This document shows, one piece after another, positions 59,421 to 64,000 of a DNA stretch of 64,000 nucleotides. The stretch comes from Mycobacterium sp. URHD0025. Its GTDB lineage: Bacteria; Actinomycetota; Actinomycetes; Mycobacteriales; Mycobacteriaceae. Made by a program: the position numbers and the translations under genes. A model generated the notes under the pieces. The model did not search any database. It was not told the origin of the DNA and was given only the letters and a program-made list of their open reading frames with translations. Each line of letters starts with the position of its first letter. Position 1 is the stretch's first letter. The stretch spans positions 496,001-560,000 of the forward strand of contig NZ_AUEQ01000006.1 in assembly GCF_000426065.1 (NCBI RefSeq), written 5' to 3'.

Positions 59421-59678
59421 ATGCCGAATTCATCGATCAAGGACGAAAAGCTCTACGAGGAGCTGCGCGACGAAGGAAATTCGAAAGAGAAGGCGGCGCG
59501 GATCTCCAACGCCGCTGCGGCCCGGGGACGTTCGAATGTGGGCCGATCGGGCGGCGAGTCCGGATCCTATGACGACTGGAAGGTCGACGATCTGCGCAAG
59601 CGAGCGAAAGAGCTTGGTATCAAGGGCTATTCCGACAAGAACAAGGGTGAACTGATCGGGATGCTCCGCAACCATTGA
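59421..59678 (+). CDS. small protein with Rho N-terminal (SAP-like) domain
   Basis: An 85-residue hydrophilic protein. The first part has SSIKDEKLYEELRDEGNSKE (a stress-protein-like start seen in related small proteins), and the C-terminal 35 residues form a Rho-N/SAP-like helix-extended loop-helix motif (DDLRKRAKELGIKGYSDKNK) able to bind nucleic acid. GGGAGG ribosome binding site. Lies after the small membrane genes and is closed by a strong hairpin at 59702-59732. Confidence 0.8.
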   Translation: MPNSSIKDEKLYEELRDEGNSKEKAARISNAAAARGRSNVGRSGGESGSYDDWKVDDLRKRAKELGIKGYSDKNKGELIGMLRNH

Positions 59679-59701
59679 CCACGCGAAACGGGAGTAGGTC
59701 C

Positions 59702-59732
59702 ACACGGCCCCGCCGTCGAGGCGGGGCCGTGT
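59702..59732 (+). terminator. hairpin terminator after the Rho-N protein gene
   Basis: Perfect 13-bp GC-rich stem ACACGGCCCCGCC / GGCGGGGCCGTGT with loop GTCGA, 24 bases after the stop at 59678. Confidence 0.78.
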
Positions 59733-59845
59733 CGCGTCTCGGTGGCGAGGATTCGTGGTTTTCTCGCCAGAGCTGCCCAGGAGATCTACCGTGGAGTCAG
59801 CCCATGCACGGCAGGTGGGGCGACAAGTGGCGGGAAGGAGCAGCC

Positions 59846-60154
59846 ATGAAGGGTCCAAAAGATCCAGTTGACCACGCCCGGACAACCCGGCCACACGCCG
59901 GCGAGTCGATGAAGGACAACGTCATCATGCCCGCGCTCGTACTGATCCTCTTGGGATTGGTGCTGTTCGTCGGGTGTCTGGCGGCGTTCGCCACCGGCCA
60001 CTCCGACGTGGGCCTGACCGTGGGCACGTTGTCCGCAGCCGGGCTCGTCATCGGTTCGACGTGGTTGGCGCTCGAGCACATGCGGGTGCGCCGCATCGAG
60101 GATCGCTGGTACACAGATCATCCCGGCGTGATGCGGCAGCGGCCGAGCAGCTGA
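59846..60154 (+). CDS. usfY: UsfY-like membrane protein, copy 2
   Basis: A 102-residue paralogue of the protein at 44880, colinear over its whole length: KGPKDPVDHARTTRPHAGES, two hydrophobic helices (LVLILLGLVLFVGCLAAFATG) and the tail RRIEDRWYTDHPGVMRQ. ATG 59846 follows GGAAGGAG. No clear SigF promoter seen directly upstream. Being closer to rsbW-sigF, it may be the original neighbour. A hairpin (60170-60192) lies downstream. Confidence 0.85.
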   Translation: MKGPKDPVDHARTTRPHAGESMKDNVIMPALVLILLGLVLFVGCLAAFATGHSDVGLTVGTLSAAGLVIGSTWLALEHMRVRRIEDRWYTDHPGVMRQRPSS

Positions 60155-60169
60155 GATCCGAGCCCACCG

Positions 60170-60192
60170 ACCCGGCCGCTGAACGGCCGGGT
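60170..60192. terminator. hairpin between convergent usfY copy 2 and membrane protein gene
   Basis: Perfect 9-bp stem ACCCGGCCG / CGGCCGGGT with loop CTGAA in the 89-base gap between convergent genes. Confidence 0.6.
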
Positions 60193-60243
60193 GAGTGGCT
60201 CGTGGCGCGGCGCAGGTTCAGAACGACTCTTCAGAACGGCCTT

Positions 60244-60588
60244 TCAGAACGACAGCGCCAGTACCGCGAAATCGATTGCCAGCAGTGCCAATCCGATCAC
60301 CGGGACGAGAATGCCGTACCGCATCCGTGAGGTGAGGATGGAAACGGCGATCGTGACCACGGGCACCACGGGTGCGCCGTAGAACAGGATCCCGAACCAG
60401 AATTCGCCAGGGCCTTTGCTCGCGCACACGTCGCCGGTACACCCGGCCATACCCATCACCGCACCCATGCCGTAGAGGAACACCGCGATGGCCGCGGGAA
60501 CGGTCAACACCGCCAGCACCCACGTGAGCGATATCCGCATTCGCCGCTCGCCGCGGTGCTGTGTCTGCAGAGTCTGTGATTCGGTCAT
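60244..60588 (-). CDS. small integral membrane protein of unknown function
   Basis: A 114-residue protein with three predicted membrane helices (SLTWVLAVLTVPAAIAVFLYG, FWFGILFYGAPVVPVVTIAV, YGILVPVIGLALLAIDFAVL). Between the first two are two Cys (GMAGCTGDVCASKG). No family recognised. ATG 60588 is 17 bases from the divergent SigF promoter of the F420-dependent gene; on its own strand a GGGTAT lacks a proper -35. Confidence 0.7.
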   Translation of the reverse strand: MTESQTLQTQHRGERRMRISLTWVLAVLTVPAAIAVFLYGMGAVMGMAGCTGDVCASKGPGEFWFGILFYGAPVVPVVTIAVSILTSRMRYGILVPVIGLALLAIDFAVLALSF

Positions 60589-60604
60589 GGCGTCCGCATA
60601 CCCA

Positions 60605-60629
60605 GTTTCGCGGTCTTCTGCACGGGTAT
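60605..60629 (+). promoter_or_regulatory. SigF-type promoter for the F420-dependent oxidoreductase
   Basis: GTTT (60605-60608), 15 bases, GGGTAT (60624-60629): full consensus, ten bases before the ATG at 60639. Confidence 0.72.
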
Positions 60630-60638
60630 TCCAGCGCC

Positions 60639-61625
60639 ATGGCCAGATTCGGATACACACTGATGACCGAGCAGAGCGGCCCCCGACAGCTCGTCGACTA
60701 TGCGGTGTCGGCAGAGCGGGCGGGCTTCGATTTCGAGGTGAGCAGCGACCATTACAGTCCCTGGCTGGCCAGCCAGGGACACGCGCCCAACGCGTGGCCC
60801 GTGCTGGGCGCGGTGGCTCACGCCACCGAAACTGTGCAGCTGTACTCATACGTGACCTGTCCGACCATCAGGTATCACCCGGCGATCGTCGCCCAGCAGG
60901 CCGCCACGGTGCAGATTCTCGCCGACGGCCGGTTCACCCTGGGTCTGGGCAGCGGTGAGAACCTCAACGAACACGTCGTCGGTCACGGCTGGCCCACCGT
61001 GGAGCGCCGCCTCGACATGCTCGCCGAGGCGATCAAGCTGATCCGTGAACTGCTCAGCGGGGAACTCGTCGACTTCAGGGGTGAGTTCTACGAAGTGGAC
61101 TCAGGCCGCATCTGGGATCTGCCGGATGTCCCGCTGACCATCGCGGTGTCGATGACCGGTCAGAAGGCCGTCGACAAACTTGCCGTGGCAGCCGATCACC
61201 TGATCAACGTCGCACCCGACCGCGCGATCGTCGAAGGCTGGCAGCAGCGCCGTCATGCCACCGGCGTCCTGCCCGAGGGGCGGGTGATCGGACAGATCCC
61301 GGTGTGCTGGGATCCTGACCGGGATACCGCGGTGAAGCGGGCTCATGACCAGTTCCGCTGGTTCGCCGGAGGCTGGGCGGTCAACGCGGACCTGCCGACA
61401 CCAGCCGGTTTCGCGGCGGCGACCCAGTACGTGCGTCCCGAGGATGTCGCCGAGACCATCCCCTGTGGACCGGACCTGGACGCGATCGTCGCGGCTGTCG
61501 CCCCATATCTGGAAGCGGGATTCACCGATGTCGCCCTTGTCCAGATCGGTGACGAGGGCCAACAGCGATTCCTCGACCAGGCGGCGAAGCCGCTACTGGC
61601 TGCGCTGCGCGCCGAGTTCGACTGA
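60639..61625 (+). CDS. F420-dependent LLM-class oxidoreductase (FGD-like)
   Basis: A 328-residue luciferase-like TIM barrel close to F420-dependent glucose-6-phosphate dehydrogenase relatives (TIGR03557 type): SSDHYSPWLASQGHAP near residue 40, TCPTIRYHPAIVAQQAAT near 74 and LGLGSGENLNEHVVG near 103. It uses the deazaflavin F420; the substrate could be an alcohol, a sugar phosphate or a redox-stressed metabolite. ATG 60639 immediately follows a consensus SigF promoter. Its 3' end overlaps the convergent DUF6328 gene by 33 bases. Confidence 0.87.
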   Translation: MARFGYTLMTEQSGPRQLVDYAVSAERAGFDFEVSSDHYSPWLASQGHAPNAWPVLGAVAHATETVQLYSYVTCPTIRYHPAIVAQQAATVQILADGRFTLGLGSGENLNEHVVGHGWPTVERRLDMLAEAIKLIRELLSGELVDFRGEFYEVDSGRIWDLPDVPLTIAVSMTGQKAVDKLAVAADHLINVAPDRAIVEGWQQRRHATGVLPEGRVIGQIPVCWDPDRDTAVKRAHDQFRWFAGGWAVNADLPTPAGFAAATQYVRPEDVAETIPCGPDLDAIVAAVAPYLEAGFTDVALVQIGDEGQQRFLDQAAKPLLAALRAEFD

Positions 61626-62138
61626 CGCGCCGGTCGACATCGGATGACCCAGACGCATCGCCAATGGCAGCACCAGCCAGATACCTACGAACCCCACCAG
61701 GGCGACCACGCCGGCGATCACCCCGGCTTCGCGCCCGGCCACCGTGTCGAAGATCAGCTCGGTCACCCCGGCCATCGCCAGCCCGAGCAACACCAGCCCG
61801 GTGAACGCGCACCGGTGTGCGGCGGAAACCAGCAGATTCAACCGGTGCCTGCGGAACAGGATGCGATGCATCCCGACCGGTGCGACCAGCAACGCGGTGG
61901 CTGCGGCCGAACACGCGACCGTCGCGAGATAGACCAGCCGCATGGACTCGTCGAGCATCGAGAACCGTTCCTGGAACGGCAGAGTGAGCAGCAGGCCGGT
62001 GAGCAGCTGGACGCCGGTCTGAACCACCCGCAGCTCCTGCAGGAGGCTGCTCCAGTTGCGGTCCAAACGCTCGGCTTCGGTTTCGTGGCGGGCGTTCTGG
62101 TCCCACGGCTGATCCAGCTCGGGGTGGTCCGGATCCAT
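61593..62138 (-). CDS. DUF6328-family membrane protein
   Basis: A 181-residue protein with an Asp/Glu-rich N-terminus (RHETEAERLDRNWSSLLQEL) and four membrane helices (VVQTGVQLLTGLLLTLPF, VYLATVACSAAATALLVAP, AFTGLVLLGLAMAGVTEL, GVVALVGFVGIWLVLPLA). This matches the actinobacterial DUF6328 family, unknown function. Divergent from rsbW with 274 bases between. Confidence 0.8.
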   Translation of the reverse strand: MDPDHPELDQPWDQNARHETEAERLDRNWSSLLQELRVVQTGVQLLTGLLLTLPFQERFSMLDESMRLVYLATVACSAAATALLVAPVGMHRILFRRHRLNLLVSAAHRCAFTGLVLLGLAMAGVTELIFDTVAGREAGVIAGVVALVGFVGIWLVLPLAMRLGHPMSTGASVELGAQRSQ

Positions 62139-62166
62139 GCTCTCGATAATCCCACGTTCACCACAG

Positions 62167-62192
62167 GTTTCGGGATGCGGCGCGGTGGGCAT
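62167..62192 (+). promoter_or_regulatory. SigF-type promoter for rsbW-sigF
   Basis: GTTT (62167-62170), 16 bases, GGGCAT (62187-62192), one mismatch in the -10. It fits SigF autoregulation known in mycobacteria but lies about 220 bases before rsbW. The intervening stretch holds no clear ORF. Confidence 0.5.
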
Positions 62193-62412
62193 CCCTGGCT
62201 GGGATCCCAGGCCGCCCGGTGAGGGCGCAGGAAGGAATGACAGTGCCGAAGTCGAGAGCGACGTCGCCCTACCGGGGTGGACCCGCACTGCCTCTGGCGG
62301 AAACTGCTCGGCGCGTTATGGTTCAGGGTCGAGTGAGCATGATCAGCAGAGCGGTCTCGTGAGACAGCGTTCCCAGCTGGGATACTGTCCATCCGAGACG
62401 CCGGGAGGTGAG

Positions 62413-62844
62413 ATGGCCGACGAACAGGGCCAATCCAATCCGCGCCACGCGGAGCGGTCGGTGGAGATTAGGGTCGCTGCGAGGCTGGAGAATCTGGCCG
62501 TGGTGCGCACCCTCGTCGCCGCGGTAGCGGCCTTCGAGGATCTCGATTTCGACGTCGTCGCCGACCTGCGGTTGGCTGTCGACGAGGCATGCACCGCGTT
62601 GATCAGGGCCGCGGTACCGGATTCGAGCCTGCATCTGGTCATCGACCCGCGGGATGAAACGGTGGTGATCACCGCTTCGTCAACCTGCACGGGTGCTGCG
62701 GTTCTCGAGCCGGGCAGCTTCAGCTGGCATGTGCTGAGCTCGTTGACCGACGAGGTCAACACCTTCATCAACGGTGACGGGCCCGACGTCGGCCAGGTAT
62801 TCGGCATCACCCTGACGACGAGACGAGCGAGCCTGCTGCGGTGA
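62413..62844 (+). CDS. rsbW: anti-sigma-F factor RsbW (UsfX)
   Basis: A 143-residue anti-sigma factor with a GHKL-type fold: VEIRVAARLENLAVVRTLVA near residue 17, N-box DLRLAVDEACTALIRAA near 51, then SWHVLSSLTDEVNTF and the C-terminal GITLTTRRA. It holds SigF inactive until an anti-anti-sigma factor binds it. ATG 62413 has GGAGGTG upstream. It overlaps sigF (GTGA), so the two are translated together, as in all mycobacteria. Confidence 0.92.
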   Translation: MADEQGQSNPRHAERSVEIRVAARLENLAVVRTLVAAVAAFEDLDFDVVADLRLAVDEACTALIRAAVPDSSLHLVIDPRDETVVITASSTCTGAAVLEPGSFSWHVLSSLTDEVNTFINGDGPDVGQVFGITLTTRRASLLR

Positions 62845-63593
62845 CGTCGGAATATGCGGACGTCCGTGAAATGTTTCGCGAACTCGGCGGACTGTCCGAG
62901 GACTCGCCGGCCTACGAACGTCAACGTGAGCGAATCGTCGAGCGCTGCCTGCCGCTCGCCGATCACATCGCGCGGCGCTTCGACGGCCGTGGCGAACCGC
63001 GTGAGGATCTGGTTCAGGTGGCGCGGGTCGGCCTGGTCAATGCGATCAACCGATTCGATGTCGAGACCGGATCGGACTTCGTGTCGTTCGCGGTGCCGAC
63101 GATCATGGGGGAGGTGCGGCGCCACTTCCGCGACAACAGCTGGTCGGTGAAGGTGCCGCGGCGGCTCAAAGAGCTGCACCTGCGGCTCGGCGCGGCGACT
63201 GCGGAGCTGTCTCAGCGGCTGGGCCGAGCCCCGACCGCCTCTGAGCTCGCCGAGGAACTCGACATGGACCGCGAAGAGGTGATCGAAGGCCTGGTGGCGG
63301 GGAGCTCGTACAACACGCTGTCGATCGACAGCGGCGGCGGGGGTGACGAGGATGCGCCCGCGATAGTCGACACGCTCGGCGATGTGGACGACGGCTTGGA
63401 CCAGATCGAGAATCGGGAAACGCTGCGGCCGTTGCTTGCTCAATTACCTGAGCGGGAACGGACGGTGCTGTTGCTGCGATTCTTCGAGTCCATGACGCAG
63501 ACGCAGATCGCCGAGCGTGTCGGTGTCTCGCAGATGCATGTGTCGCGGCTGCTCGCGAAATCGCTAGCGCGACTTCGTGACCAGCTGCAGTAG
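62841..63593 (+). CDS. sigF: RNA polymerase sigma factor SigF
   Basis: A 250-residue group 3 sigma factor of the SigF/SigB type: region 2 (LADHIARRFDGRGEPREDLVQVARVGLVNAINRFD, core EDLVQVARVGLVNAI), 2.4 FVSFAVPTIMGEVRRHFRD, region 3 RLGRAPTASELAEELDMD and region 4 LLLRFFESMTQTQIAERVGVSQMHVSRLLAKSL. GTG start overlapping rsbW. It controls stationary-phase and envelope-stress genes and recognises GTTT...GGGTA promoters, many of which occur upstream in this window. Confidence 0.95.
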   Translation: MTSEYADVREMFRELGGLSEDSPAYERQRERIVERCLPLADHIARRFDGRGEPREDLVQVARVGLVNAINRFDVETGSDFVSFAVPTIMGEVRRHFRDNSWSVKVPRRLKELHLRLGAATAELSQRLGRAPTASELAEELDMDREEVIEGLVAGSSYNTLSIDSGGGGDEDAPAIVDTLGDVDDGLDQIENRETLRPLLAQLPERERTVLLLRFFESMTQTQIAERVGVSQMHVSRLLAKSLARLRDQLQ

Positions 63594-63986
63594 TGGGGTC
63601 TTGCCGTTCAGTGTGGACAACGCCGCGGCCACGCTGTAGCAGGTGTGCAGCGTCGCATCCGGATCGCAGATGCGCAGCAGCCGGTTGACTGCCTTGCTGG
63701 GCACCAATACCCAGTCGGTATGGGTGGTCGAGCAACGCTCCTCGATGTTCTTGAGGGCCGAAAAACCTGCGGTGCCGAAGAAATCGATGTCGGTGAGGTC
63801 GACCGCGACCCGCTCGGCCTCGGCGGTGTGCCGCAACGCGTAGTCGGCGAACTCGGCTGCGTTGACGGCGTCGATTTCGCCATGAGCGCTGATCACCGCC
63901 GTGGACGGCGGCAGAAAGCGGGCGGCGAAGGTGGCTGGCGATTCGGCGGCCCGGTCGATGAGAGCGCTCGTCGAAAAGACGGTCAT
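63564..63986 (-). CDS. STAS-domain anti-anti-sigma factor-like protein (Rv1904/Rv2638-like)
   Basis: About 140 residues: STAVISAHGEIDAVNAAEFAD near residue 28 (core AHGEIDAVN) and VAVDLTDIDFFGTAGFSALK near 65. The usual phospho-Ser site (DSSG) reads GTAG, with a Thr one position earlier. The C-terminal extension ICDPDATLHT parallels the STAS paralogue at 54086. It overlaps the end of sigF convergently by 30 bases. It probably relieves RsbW inhibition. ATG 63986 is preferred to 63998. Confidence 0.82.
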   Translation of the reverse strand: MTVFSTSALIDRAAESPATFAARFLPPSTAVISAHGEIDAVNAAEFADYALRHTAEAERVAVDLTDIDFFGTAGFSALKNIEERCSTTHTDWVLVPSKAVNRLLRICDPDATLHTCYSVAAALSTLNGKTPLLQLVTKSR

Positions 63987-64000
63987 GGGTAGCTCCATCA

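Noticed and set aside
1..64000. tRNA, rRNA, CRISPR arrays or complete insertion sequences
   Set aside because: No cloverleaf-like runs, repeat-spacer arrays or transposase genes were recognised by eye; a tRNA scan would be needed to exclude a missed tRNA.

Overview
The window is about 64 kb of high-GC, densely coding DNA, and it reads as the chromosome of a rapidly growing mycobacterium (Mycolicibacterium type). The protein families are mycobacterial: LpdA/GlpD2/AmiA1/AmiB1, Lhr with Nei, Lat/Pcd/LrpA, UsfY/RsbW/SigF, DesA3 with its reductase, a 13E12-type HNH protein and a CadI/ACR3-ArsC arsenic cluster. From memory, the backbone is colinear (in reverse orientation) with the M. tuberculosis block from deoD (Rv3307) to sigF (Rv3286c). 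Large lineage-specific stretches are inserted into that backbone. No RNA genes, CRISPR arrays or complete insertion sequences were seen, and no gene-free stretch exceeds about 280 bases.

Layout. 0-4.2 kb holds two small regulated units: a MarR regulator facing an AbrB-family membrane protein, and a TetR regulator facing an FAD monooxygenase operon, each with palindromic operator candidates. 4.2-12 kb is the conserved block of purine nucleoside phosphorylase, two M20 amidohydrolases, a GGCT-like protein, quinone reductase LpdA, GlpD2 and a pseudouridine synthase. 12-21 kb carries two SDR genes, a crotonase-like protein, a FabR-like TetR regulator divergent from an acyl desaturase and its electron-transfer partner, a GNAT acetyltransferase, a 13E12-type HNH protein and nei. 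21-30 kb has the giant helicase lhr, a TetR regulator divergent from a stand-alone CYP102-like P450, a lipase maturation factor and another SDR.

30.3-39.5 kb is a tightly packed, mostly 4-bp-overlapping operon. It encodes an ABC importer (ATPase, two permeases, Tat-lipoprotein binding protein), a dihydroorotase/allantoinase-like amidohydrolase, an AroE-like protein lacking the usual catalytic Asp, a GntR regulator, a free-standing allophanate-hydrolase C-terminal domain, a formamidase/acetamidase and a CodA-like amidohydrolase. The set suggests uptake and stepwise C-N bond hydrolysis of a nitrogenous ring or ureide. The substrate is unknown. It is followed by the conserved lysine-degradation genes pcd, lrpA and lat.

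43.5-64 kb is a stress island. In M. tuberculosis usfY lies directly beside rsbW-sigF. Here two usfY paralogues (44.9 and 59.8 kb) bracket about 15 kb of extra genes, and rsbW-sigF follow at 62.4-63.6 kb. At least nine genes or operons in the island have a GTTT-N14-17-GGGTA(C/T/A) or GGGCAT element just upstream, matching the mycobacterial SigF promoter. Several of these sit only 12-15 nt before the start codon, implying leaderless mRNAs. The probable regulon includes a methyltransferase with a CDGSH protein, a haem-oxygenase-like diiron protein, PRC-barrel proteins, an atypical Nramp-family transporter, a glycosyltransferase, a second RsbW/STAS partner-switching pair, small membrane proteins and an F420-dependent oxidoreductase. 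An arsenic-resistance cluster (54.7-57.4 kb) is embedded in it with its own ArsR operators.
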